Shown here piece after piece: positions 1 through 5,435 of a stretch of 7,541 bases of DNA; the stretch's first letter is position 1; the number at the start of each line of letters is the position of its first letter. The position numbers and the translations under genes are program-made. This DNA comes from an uncultured Oceanospirillaceae bacterium (lineage in GTDB: Bacteria; Pseudomonadota; Gammaproteobacteria; Pseudomonadales; Balneatricaceae): NCBI GenBank assembly GCA_946221045.1, contig CAMIIY010000085.1, forward strand, positions 1 through 7,541, read 5' to 3'. The notes under the pieces are model-generated. The model did not search any database, had not been told where the DNA came from, and was given only the letters and a program-made list of their open reading frames with translations.

Positions 1-649
1 GGGTTTCATCTACGGGCAGCTGCGGTGGTCTGGCATGAAATTCGGTATTGGGTTCGATGGTCAGCTGATACCAGGAGAGATGGTCCGGGCTGACGCTCAG
101 CGCCTGCTCAAGATCGGCCAGCGCATCCGGCACACCCTGATCGGGCAGGCCGTGCATCAGATCCAGATTGAGCCGGGGGAAAATTTCACGTGCCAGCCCG
201 GCGGCATGCAGTGCGTCTTCAGCATTGTGAATACGCCCTAGCGCCTGTAGTTGGTGGTTGCTGAAACTCTGAATGCCTAATGACAGGCGGTTAATGCCAG
301 CCTGCCTGAAACCAAGAAACTTTTCCTGCTCAAAGGTGCCGGGGTTGGCTTCAAGGGTGATTTCGGCATCCGCAGCCAATGGTGTGATCCGGTTGATATC
401 GGCCAGCAGTTTTTTATAGCTGTCGGCGCTGAACAGACTGGGGGTGCCGCCGCCAAAGAAAATGCTCTGAATTTCTCGTCCCTGCAGCCAGCGGGTTTCA
501 TCGCGCAGATCGTCAAGCAGGCATTCGATATAGGCCTGTTCCGGGATCTCGTTGCGGACTGCGTGGGAGTTGAAATCACAATAGGGACACTTCCTGACGC
601 ACCAGGGAATATGCACATAGAGCGAAAGCGGAGGCAGTTGCAGAGCCAT
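1..649 (-). CDS. hemW: HemW-like radical SAM haem chaperone, 5' part only
   Basis: This is the first 216 codons of a protein usually about 380 residues long; the C-terminal part lies outside the window. The translation starts MALQLPPLSLYVHIPWC and carries the radical SAM cluster motif CX3CX2C at C17, C21 and C24, then the SAM-binding GGGTP at residues 66-70. It continues with LEANPGT and RLSLGIQSF, both typical of the HemN/HemW group. The residue two after the third cysteine is Phe (CDF), where true coproporphyrinogen oxidase HemN has a fourth cysteine. That favours HemW, a haem-binding protein implicated in delivering haem to respiratory enzymes, over HemN. The ATG lies only 5 bases after the rdgB stop and no clear Shine-Dalgarno is visible, so it is probably translated by coupling to rdgB. 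The rdgB-hemW pair is common in proteobacteria. Older annotations call such genes oxygen-independent coproporphyrinogen III oxidase. Confidence 0.95.
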   Translation of the reverse strand, partial: MALQLPPLSLYVHIPWCVRKCPYCDFNSHAVRNEIPEQAYIECLLDDLRDETRWLQGREIQSIFFGGGTPSLFSADSYKKLLADINRITPLAADAEITLEANPGTFEQEKFLGFRQAGINRLSLGIQSFSNHQLQALGRIHNAEDALHAAGLAREIFPRLNLDLMHGLPDQGVPDALADLEQALSVSPDHLSWYQLTIEPNTEFHARPPQLPVDET

Positions 650-654
650 AAGGG

Positions 655-1257
655 TTATTTCAGGTACTGCGCAATCGCTTGTTTAAAGGCGGCTACGGCC
701 TGCCCCCGGTGACTGAGCCGGTTTTTCTGTTCGGCGGGCAATTCCGCAGAGGTTTTACCCAGGGCGTCAATCCAGAACAGGGGATCGTAACCAAAACCGT
801 TATCACCCTGCGTGGCTTTAAGGATATGACCCTCCCAGGTGCCCTGACAGATCAGTGGCATCGGATCGCTGGCATGGCGCATAAAGACCAGTACGCAACG
901 AAATCGGGCAGTTCTGTTTGCCTCAGGTACCCCTGCCAGATCTGCCAGCAATTTGGCATTGTTTTTTTGATCAGTGGCATCTGCACCGGAATAGCGGGCA
1001 GAGTAGATACCGGGTGCCCCCTGCAGTGCATCTACTTCAAGGCCGGAATCATCTGCCAGTGCCGGCAGGCCGGTGGCGGAGGCGGCATGGCGCGCCTTGA
1101 TGATGGCGTTCTCGACAAAACTCAAGCCGGTTTCATCGGCGTCCTGCAGTTTAAATTCGGATTGGGGTAACACGGCAACATCCAGCGATTCAAGAATCTG
1201 GCTGAATTCCCGCAGTTTGCCGCGGTTACCGCTGGCCAGCACAATTTTATCGATCAT
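655..1257 (-). CDS. rdgB: RdgB/HAM1 XTP/dITP pyrophosphatase
   Basis: A full-length 200-residue member of the Ham1/RdgB family; the E. coli protein is 197 residues. The family hydrolyses dITP, XTP and ITP to the monophosphate and pyrophosphate in the cytoplasm, keeping deaminated purines out of DNA and RNA. Visible motifs are SGNRGKL near the N-terminus (residues 9-15, substrate phosphate binding), ADDSGLEVDAL (68-77, with D69/D70 for metal and catalysis), GIYSARYSG (83-91), GFGYDP (154-159, base recognition) and LSHRGQA (181-187). The start MIDKIVLASGN aligns with the known N-terminus of the family. The mRNA just before the ATG reads ACACCTCCC, which resembles the anti-Shine-Dalgarno rather than a ribosome site. 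A GC-rich hairpin lies 20 bases upstream. The gene sits between the DUF4426 gene (54-base gap) and hemW (5-base gap). Identification is secure. Confidence 0.97.
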   Translation of the reverse strand: MIDKIVLASGNRGKLREFSQILESLDVAVLPQSEFKLQDADETGLSFVENAIIKARHAASATGLPALADDSGLEVDALQGAPGIYSARYSGADATDQKNNAKLLADLAGVPEANRTARFRCVLVFMRHASDPMPLICQGTWEGHILKATQGDNGFGYDPLFWIDALGKTSAELPAEQKNRLSHRGQAVAAFKQAIAQYLK

Positions 1258-1276
1258 GGGAGGTGTCTGTGTAGTG

Positions 1277-1305
1277 CGCCCGGGAGTCGGCGACCGGCCC
1301 GGGCG
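1277..1305 (-). other. GC-rich 8-bp hairpin between the DUF4426 gene and rdgB
   Basis: CGCCCGGG (1277-1284) and CCCGGGCG (1298-1305) are perfect inverted copies around a 13-base loop. They lie in the 54-base gap upstream of rdgB. In the minus-strand transcript the stem would end 19 bases before the rdgB start codon. No run of U follows it, so it is not a standard intrinsic terminator. It could stabilise or punctuate the polycistronic mRNA, or restrict ribosome access to rdgB. The pairing is seen directly; any role is inference. Confidence 0.5.
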
Positions 1306-1311
1306 GCGTGG

Positions 1312-1773
1312 TTATTCAGCATAGAAGCGCTGTTCAAATTCGATATGGTACGGTGCGGCGTTGGCATCCGGCTGAACATCCAGCGCGATGCGCATCACCA
1401 TGTCATCGGAAAAACCAAACTGGCCCAGATAGTAGATTGCATCGCCTTCGTCCAACTTGCTGAAGCTGATGTTCTGAGTCTGGGATATCAGGTTGGTGGC
1501 CTGTCCGCTGATGACGGCGGTGACCGGTGTTTTCTTCTCGCCCTCTTTTTTCAGCACCGATACGTTGACCAGCGCCCGCACTTTACTGCGCTGAATACCG
1601 GCATTTTTTGCGACATCCGGTTCAATAAAGGTGCTGTTGAAAGCGTTGTAATGAATTTCATACTCGCCAACGGCGACAAACTGCTCAGCCAGCAGGGGCT
1701 GACTCAGCAGGCTTGCCAGTATCAGCAGCGTGCCCTGTAACCCGCGACGTGCCATTTTTATTGCTCTGTTCAT
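1312..1773 (-). CDS. Secreted DUF4426 family protein, function unknown
   Basis: A 153-residue protein with a typical Sec signal peptide. It has a basic N-terminus (R3, K6, R9, R10), a hydrophobic stretch at about 12-28 and a likely signal peptidase I site after LLA (residue 29). There is no lipobox cysteine, so a periplasmic or secreted soluble protein is expected. The mature part is about 124 residues, mostly beta-prone, with no cysteine. It includes the family-like blocks YEIHYNAFNSTFIEPDVA (38-55) and RSKVRALVNVSVL (62-74). I recognise it as the DUF4426 protein found between metW and rdgB in Pseudomonas-like genomes; no biochemical function is known to me. The start at 1773 is supported by GGAGAGG about 10 bases upstream. 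A second in-frame ATG at codon 7 would also leave a signal peptide. The gene lies 14 bases after metW, so it is probably in the same transcript. Confidence 0.88.
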   Translation of the reverse strand: MNRAIKMARRGLQGTLLILASLLSQPLLAEQFVAVGEYEIHYNAFNSTFIEPDVAKNAGIQRSKVRALVNVSVLKKEGEKKTPVTAVISGQATNLISQTQNISFSKLDEGDAIYYLGQFGFSDDMVMRIALDVQPDANAAPYHIEFEQRFYAE

Positions 1774-1787
1774 GACCTGCCTCTCCG

Positions 1788-2378
1788 TTATTTGGTTATC
1801 CGGTAGATGGCGATTTCACCCAGCATATTCGGCCACAGATGAATCCACCACCGGTGCTGATGTTCATGGTCCACCACTGTTCGATCCATGATGTAGATGT
1901 TCCGTTCCACACACAGCCTCTCAAAGTCCTTGAAGGTACAGAAGTGGGTGTTCGGGGTGTTATACCAAGTATAGGGCAGGAACTTGGACACCGGCATTTT
2001 GCCACGAAACGCGAGGTAGCCCCGGGCGCGCCAGTGACCAAAGTTGGGGAAGGTGACAATGCACTCGCGACCAATGCGTAGCATCTCATCGAGGATCTCG
2101 TCCGGTCGCATCATGATCTGAATTGCCTGGGTCATGACCACACTGTCGAAGGTGTTGTCCTGGATTGAGGCCAGCCCTTCTTCGATATCCTTTTCGATCA
2201 CGTTGACACCCTTGCGGATGCATTCGGTGATGTTGTCGTGGCCGATCTCCAGGCCGTAACCCTTTACCTGTTTGTGGGTCTGCAGGTAATGCAGCAGCTC
2301 ACCTTCACCGCAGCAGAGGTCGAGCACCCGGTTGCGGGGTTTGATCCAGTCTTTAATCAGGTCAAGATCTGCACGCAT
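1788..2378 (-). CDS. metW: MetW, methionine biosynthesis methyltransferase-fold protein
   Basis: A 196-residue protein of the MetW family, which has a class I SAM-dependent methyltransferase fold and works with MetX in acylation of homoserine in Pseudomonas-type bacteria; its exact role is not settled. The N-terminus MRADLDLIKDWI is typical. The SAM-loop motif I reads VLDLCCGEGELL (residues 18-29), followed by YGLEIG (acidic motif II), NVIEKDIEEGL, FDSVVMTQAIQ and TFPNFGHWRARGYL. FLPYTWYNTPNTHFCTF is a MetW hallmark, and the protein ends in GEIAIYRITK. The first glycine of motif I, usually DLGCGxG, is a cysteine here (TGC TGC GGT). The gene starts 2 bases after the metX stop, and its strong ribosome site GGGGAGGTG lies inside the last metX codons, so the two are translationally linked. 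The call is firm; retention of SAM binding is uncertain. Confidence 0.95.
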   Translation of the reverse strand: MRADLDLIKDWIKPRNRVLDLCCGEGELLHYLQTHKQVKGYGLEIGHDNITECIRKGVNVIEKDIEEGLASIQDNTFDSVVMTQAIQIMMRPDEILDEMLRIGRECIVTFPNFGHWRARGYLAFRGKMPVSKFLPYTWYNTPNTHFCTFKDFERLCVERNIYIMDRTVVDHEHQHRWWIHLWPNMLGEIAIYRITK

Positions 2379-2380
2379 GG

Positions 2381-3553
2381 TTACACCTCCCCTGTCTGAG
2401 TATTGAGGGAGGGTGTATCCGCCAGCACCCGTTCCATATAAGCACCAAACACATCCAGATAACGCGGAATCGGGATCAGGAAGGCATCATGCCCCTGATG
2501 GGCGTCGATCTCGGCATAACTGACCGGTTTGTCCGCCGCCACCAATGCGTCCACAATCTCCCGGGAGCGTTCCGGTGCAAAACGCCAGTCAGAGGTGAAA
2601 GAGATCACCATGAAGTTGGCCTGCGCTTTCTTCAGCGCTGCGGCAAGGTCATGGTTATAGAGTGCCGCCGGATCAAAATAATCCAGTGCTTTGGTCATCA
2701 GCAGATAGGTGTTGGCATCAAATGCGGTGGAAAAACGCTCACCCTGATAGCGCAGGTAAGACTCCACTTCAAACTGAGGCGTGAAATCGAAATTGATTTT
2801 GCCGGAGCGTAACTCGCGGCCAAACTTGTTGCGCATGCCGTCATCAGACAGATAGGTAATGTGCCCCAGCATGCGGGCCAGCATCAGGCCGACACGGGGT
2901 ACGGTATCCTGTGCGTAATAGTGGCCGTCGAAGAACTGCGGGTCCTGCGTAATCGCCTGCCGGGCGACCTCGTTAAAGGCGATGTTTTGCGCTGACAGCC
3001 GTGGCGCGGCCGCGATGACCATGCAGTGTCTGAGACGATCCGGATAGTTGATTGACCACTGCAGTGCCTGCATGCCGCCCAGGCTGCCTCCGATGATGGC
3101 AGCAAACTGTTCAATGCCGAAATGATCGGCCAGGCGGGCCTGACTTTCGACCCAGTCATCGACGGTAACAATCGGAAAATCCGGGCCAAAGGGTTTGCCG
3201 GTCTCGGGGTTGATCTGATTGGGACCGGTTGAACCGTGGCAGCCACCGAGGTTGTTTACCCCGATTACAAAAAAACGATTCGTATCAATTACCTTACCGG
3301 GCCCGATGGCGCTGTCCCACCAGCCTGGTTTGCTGTCTTCCATGCTGTGATAACCGGCCACATGGTGGTTGCCGGACAGGGCATGGCAGATCAGGATAGC
3401 GTTGGAGGCATCTTCGTTCAGTGTGCCGTAGGTTTCCACCACAAGATCGTATTGATCCAGCGTGCGGCCACAGCTGAGCTGCAAAGGTTGATCGAAGTGC
3501 AGGGTCTGGGGCTGTACCAGACCGACGGAATTTTCTGGAATTACTTCTGGCAT
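2381..3553 (-). CDS. metX: MetX-family homoserine O-acyltransferase (probably O-succinyl)
   Basis: A full-length 390-residue alpha/beta-hydrolase enzyme that acylates L-homoserine, the first committed step of methionine synthesis. The nucleophile is S157 in the elbow GGSLGGMQ (155-162). The acid is D322 in SFTSDWRF (318-325) and the histidine is H355 in HQGHDAF (352-358), giving a complete triad. Other family blocks are the N-terminal [22 protein letters not shown], the WWD at 78-80 and [13 protein letters not shown]. The Trp-Arg after the acid (W323, R324) matches the Pseudomonas-type MetX proteins assigned as succinyltransferases, while acetyl-CoA users generally have another residue at that position. 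The succinyl call is therefore inference. The start [20 protein letters not shown] aligns with relatives, but the ribosome site is weak (a GAG about 10 bases upstream). A 125-base leader separates it from yggU, the longest gap in this gene run. metW follows 2 bases downstream. Confidence 0.96.
   Translation of the reverse strand: MPEVIPENSVGLVQPQTLHFDQPLQLSCGRTLDQYDLVVETYGTLNEDASNAILICHALSGNHHVAGYHSMEDSKPGWWDSAIGPGKVIDTNRFFVIGVNNLGGCHGSTGPNQINPETGKPFGPDFPIVTVDDWVESQARLADHFGIEQFAAIIGGSLGGMQALQWSINYPDRLRHCMVIAAAPRLSAQNIAFNEVARQAITQDPQFFDGHYYAQDTVPRVGLMLARMLGHITYLSDDGMRNKFGRELRSGKINFDFTPQFEVESYLRYQGERFSTAFDANTYLLMTKALDYFDPAALYNHDLAAALKKAQANFMVISFTSDWRFAPERSREIVDALVAADKPVSYAEIDAHQGHDAFLIPIPRYLDVFGAYMERVLADTPSLNTQTGEV
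2384..2393 (-). promoter_or_regulatory. Strong Shine-Dalgarno for metW inside the metX 3' end
   Basis: The mRNA reads GGGGAGGTGT, just before the metX TAA and about 7 bases ahead of the metW ATG. It is one of the strongest ribosome sites in the window and supports the metW start at 2378. Its location in the last metX codons (T-G-E-V) implies coupled production of MetX and MetW. Confidence 0.85.
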
Positions 3554-3621
3554 GGGGATACTCGATTTCTCTGGAGGAACACAGGGAACAGGGGCTGCGT
3601 CAGGCAGCAGGGAGCGAGCAT
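3541..3621 (-). CDS. Possible 26-codon leader peptide overlapping the metX start
   Basis: A short reading frame begins ATG CTC GCT CCC TGC TGC and ends TAA at 3541, overlapping the first 13 bases of metX in another frame. The peptide would be [12 protein letters not shown] followed by [14 protein letters not shown], with three cysteines in 26 residues and two adjacent Cys codons at positions 5-6. A GAG lies 5 bases before the ATG, a poor ribosome site. A 5-bp hairpin (GCTGC, loop GTCAG, GCAGC on the plus strand, 3594-3608) falls within it. A translated leader ending at the metX start could explain how metX is translated without a good Shine-Dalgarno, and Cys codons ahead of a methionine gene suggest sulphur-responsive control. 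A frame this short occurs readily by chance, so this is a weak hypothesis. Confidence 0.18.
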   Translation of the reverse strand: MLAPCCLTQPLFPVFLQRNRVSPCQK

Positions 3622-3667
3622 CACATCTCGTACAAGATTAAGAATGGGCTGGACGGCGTGTGTATGT

Positions 3668-3679
3668 ACGTGATCACGT
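3668..3679. promoter_or_regulatory. Perfect 12-bp palindrome at the yggU end, upstream of metX
   Basis: ACGTGATCACGT is a perfect palindrome with no spacer, starting in the last base of the yggU stop codon and lying 115 bases upstream of metX. Palindromes of this size are typical of dimeric repressor operators, but I cannot match it to a named regulator. It is not the E. coli MetJ box (AGACGTCT) or the MetR half-sites (TGAA/TTCA). I see no convincing -35/-10 pair beside it. Confidence 0.35.
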
Positions 3680-3969
3680 CAGGGTATCTCTATCTCTAAA
3701 CCATCTGGAATCTGTTTTGGTGTCAGGATTTTAACGCGTTTTTCCCGCGTCAGTTCACCTTTGATAATGATTACTGCATTTTTAGCTACACCAAACTGTT
3801 TGGCAAGGTATTTCACCAGATGCGCATTGGCCTTGCCGTCAACCGGTGGTGCCTTGATACGGATCTTCAGGCTCTCGCCATGCAAGCCTGCAAACTCGTC
3901 TTTACTGGCGTTGGGTTGCAGATGGCAGTGCAGAATCAGATCCTCAGCCTGCCACTGAAACCAGTTCAT
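3679..3969 (-). CDS. yggU: YggU/DUF167 family small protein
   Basis: A 96-residue protein of the DUF167 (UPF0235, YggU) family. This is a small alpha/beta fold present in many bacteria, with structures known but no established function. The signature is clear: [22 protein letters not shown] (residues 17-38), [20 protein letters not shown] (40-59) and [12 protein letters not shown] (70-81). The start lies 2 bases after the yggT stop, with no strong ribosome site, so it is probably translated by coupling; yggT-yggU pairs are common in gammaproteobacteria. The last codons include two ATA isoleucines in an AGAGAT repeat just before the stop, unusual for this GC content. There is no signal peptide or membrane segment, so a cytoplasmic location is expected. 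Confidence 0.93.
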   Translation of the reverse strand: MNWFQWQAEDLILHCHLQPNASKDEFAGLHGESLKIRIKAPPVDGKANAHLVKYLAKQFGVAKNAVIIIKGELTREKRVKILTPKQIPDGLEIEIP

Positions 3970-3971
3970 GA

Positions 3972-4514
3972 TTACAGCAACCGGGCCAGCTGAGACTGGA
4001 TCAGTTGGATAACAATGATGATCAGGATGGGCGACAGGTCCAGTCCGCCAATCGGTGGAATCACTTTACGTGCCACGGCAAATACCGGCTCGGTCAGTTG
4101 CTGAATCAACTGGGGGCCCGGATGGTAACTGTCAGGCGCGACCCAGCTGATAATGACGGCACCCAGGATCGCCCAGAAATAGATAGTCAGCACCGTGTCC
4201 AGAACGCCCACTAATGCATAGATCAGGATGCCCAGCGGATGCGGTATACCGCCACCGTTATACAAAACCAACAACAGAATCACGGCCAGTTTAACCAGCA
4301 GCGCCAGCACCAGTGCCGAGATATCGATGCGACCGATTTTCGGCAGCACACGGCTCAGGGGCCAGACTGGTTTATTGGTCAGTTTGGCAATCGCCTGCGA
4401 GATCGGGTTGTAGTAGTCGGCATGGGATACCTGCAGCAGAAAGCGCAAAACCACGATAAACACGTACATCTGGCCGATGACGGTAATGAGGAAATTGATT
4501 GGATCCTGATGCAT
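3972..4514 (-). CDS. yggT: YggT family integral membrane protein
   Basis: A 180-residue membrane protein made of two YGGT repeats. Hydrophobic segments lie at about residues 7-28, 64-86, 95-124 and 157-177. The first repeat has [20 protein letters not shown] then [17 protein letters not shown] (36-73). The second has [20 protein letters not shown] then [17 protein letters not shown] (131-168). Both show the pattern loop, T-x-P-v, R, P-x-x-G-x-x-D-x-S, membrane helix. The family occurs in bacteria and plastids; it has been linked to osmotic tolerance and, in chloroplasts and cyanobacteria, to thylakoid or nucleoid organisation, but no molecular activity is firm. It follows proC by 79 bases, a gap that holds a plausible promoter, and is followed 2 bases later by yggU. 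The ribosome site (GGGA) is modest. Confidence 0.93.
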   Translation of the reverse strand: MHQDPINFLITVIGQMYVFIVVLRFLLQVSHADYYNPISQAIAKLTNKPVWPLSRVLPKIGRIDISALVLALLVKLAVILLLVLYNGGGIPHPLGILIYALVGVLDTVLTIYFWAILGAVIISWVAPDSYHPGPQLIQQLTEPVFAVARKVIPPIGGLDLSPILIIIVIQLIQSQLARLL

Positions 4515-4551
4515 GTCGATTCCCGTAATAAAACAGCGAGTTAGGCTTTAG

Positions 4552-4581
4552 AGTATAGAGTTTAAATACGCTTCATGACAG
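4552..4581 (-). promoter_or_regulatory. Candidate sigma-70 promoter for yggT and downstream genes
   Basis: On the minus strand CTGTCA (plus 4576-4581, 4 of 6 to the -35 consensus) is separated by 18 bases from TATACT (plus 4552-4557, 5 of 6 to the -10). The spacer and surroundings are AT-rich in an otherwise GC-rich region. Transcription would start near 4545, about 30 bases before the yggT ATG. It would add a transcript for yggT, yggU, metX and metW, separate from read-through from proC. Seen by eye only. Confidence 0.5.
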
Positions 4582-4582
4582 T

Positions 4583-4597
4583 CTGAGCCGGGCTCAG
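4583..4597 (-). other. Short hairpin spanning the proC stop codon
   Basis: CTGAGCC (4583-4589) and GGCTCAG (4591-4597) are perfect inverted copies around one base, forming a stem of six pairs with a 3-base loop. The proC TGA stop lies inside it. No U-run follows directly, so termination is doubtful; mRNA processing or partial attenuation ahead of the yggT promoter is possible. Confidence 0.45.
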
Positions 4598-5418
4598 TCG
4601 CCCAGCTCCTTGGCCAGTTCTACAGAACGCTCATAACAGGCCTGCATGGCGCGGTTGAAAGTTGCGGGCAACTGATCCTCTGTAAAGCAGCGGATGGCCT
4701 GCTCCGTGGTGCCGTTCGGTGAGGTGACCCGGCGGCGCAGTTCCGCCGGCTCGAACTCGCTGCTGCTGGCCATTTTGGCTGCCCCCAGCGCGGTCTGCAG
4801 TGTCAGCTGCCGCGCGACTTCAGGGCTCAGCCCCAGCTTTTCGCCAGCGGCAATCATCGCTTCCATCACCATAAAATAATAGGCCGGGCCTGAACCTGAA
4901 ACAGCAGTGACTGCATCCAGCTGGCCCTCGGTCTCAACCCACAGGCTCAGACCTGTGGCGGCCATAATCTGCTCAGCCTGGTTACGTTGTGTCTGGCTTA
5001 CCCTGTCTGTGGCGTACAGGCCACTGGCGCCGGTCTGGACCAGCGCCGGGGTGTTGGGCATACAGCGTACGATGGCACAGTCCCCGCCCAGCCACTGCTG
5101 CAGGCTGGCTGTGGTGATGCCTGCCGCCACACTGATCAGCAGTGGCTGCTTGGCCTGAACACTGGCCGCCAGCTGGGTGGCGACCGTTTTGAGTACCTGG
5201 GGTTTTACCGCCAGAATCACGATATCGGCAGCAGCGACGGCAGCACTATTGTCGCTGCTGGTGCGCAACCCCTGTTCGGCCAGATCATTCAGCTTTGTGG
5301 CATCCGGTTCGGTTGCCCAGATATGGCTGGCCGGGTACTGATTGGCCAGCAGGCCGCCAATGATTGCGCGGGCCATATTGCCAGCGCCGATAAATGCCAA
5401 GACCGGTTGTGTACTCAC
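4594..5418 (-). CDS. proC: Pyrroline-5-carboxylate reductase
   Basis: A full-length 274-residue ProC, which reduces 1-pyrroline-5-carboxylate to L-proline with NAD(P)H in the cytoplasm, the last step of proline synthesis. The N-terminal Rossmann motif is FIGAGNMA (9-16), followed by ILAVKPQ (68-74), the conserved CMPNTPALV (119-127) and SGSGPAYYF (174-182). The C-terminal dimer/active-site domain has family signature residues from 178 on and RRRVTSPNGTTEQA (228-241). The start codon is GTG at 5418, with AGGAG 5 bases upstream. An ATG overlapping this GTG by one base is out of frame and followed at once by TGA. The gene lies 17 bases after yggS, the usual yggS-proC-yggT arrangement, so it is probably co-transcribed with yggS. 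Nothing in the catalytic motifs looks altered. Confidence 0.97.
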   Translation of the reverse strand: MSTQPVLAFIGAGNMARAIIGGLLANQYPASHIWATEPDATKLNDLAEQGLRTSSDNSAAVAAADIVILAVKPQVLKTVATQLAASVQAKQPLLISVAAGITTASLQQWLGGDCAIVRCMPNTPALVQTGASGLYATDRVSQTQRNQAEQIMAATGLSLWVETEGQLDAVTAVSGSGPAYYFMVMEAMIAAGEKLGLSPEVARQLTLQTALGAAKMASSSEFEPAELRRRVTSPNGTTEQAIRCFTEDQLPATFNRAMQACYERSVELAKELGD

Positions 5419-5430
5419 ATGAACTCCTAA
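5415..5430 (-). promoter_or_regulatory. proC start region: AGGAG site, ATG-TGA overlapping a GTG start
   Basis: The mRNA reads TTAGGAGTTCATGTGAGT. The GTG (5418-5416) is in frame with proC. The ATG (5420-5418) is immediately closed by TGA and cannot start proC. The site at AGGAG is 5 bases from GTG and 3 from ATG, so GTG is favoured. The pair may compete for initiating ribosomes. Confidence 0.75.
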
Positions 5431-5435
5431 CGGTT

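Noticed and set aside
277..618. A 113-codon minus-strand frame inside the hemW region
   Set aside because: The hemW frame, starting at 649, carries the radical SAM motifs through the same bases; this is an offset-frame shadow.
679..1170. A 163-codon open frame on the plus strand opposite rdgB
   Set aside because: It is antisense to rdgB, whose motifs are all intact, and its translation is low-complexity and glycine/cysteine-rich with no family resemblance.
3236..3673. A 145-codon plus-strand frame covering the metX 5' end and its leader
   Set aside because: Most of it mirrors metX; the part in the leader has no supporting ribosome site or motif.
3554..3678. SAM riboswitch upstream of metX
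   Set aside because: metX genes in some alphaproteobacteria have a SAM-II riboswitch, but I cannot find its conserved pseudoknot elements here.
4583..4597. Intrinsic terminator after proC
   Set aside because: The stem is short and is not followed by a U-run on the transcribed strand.
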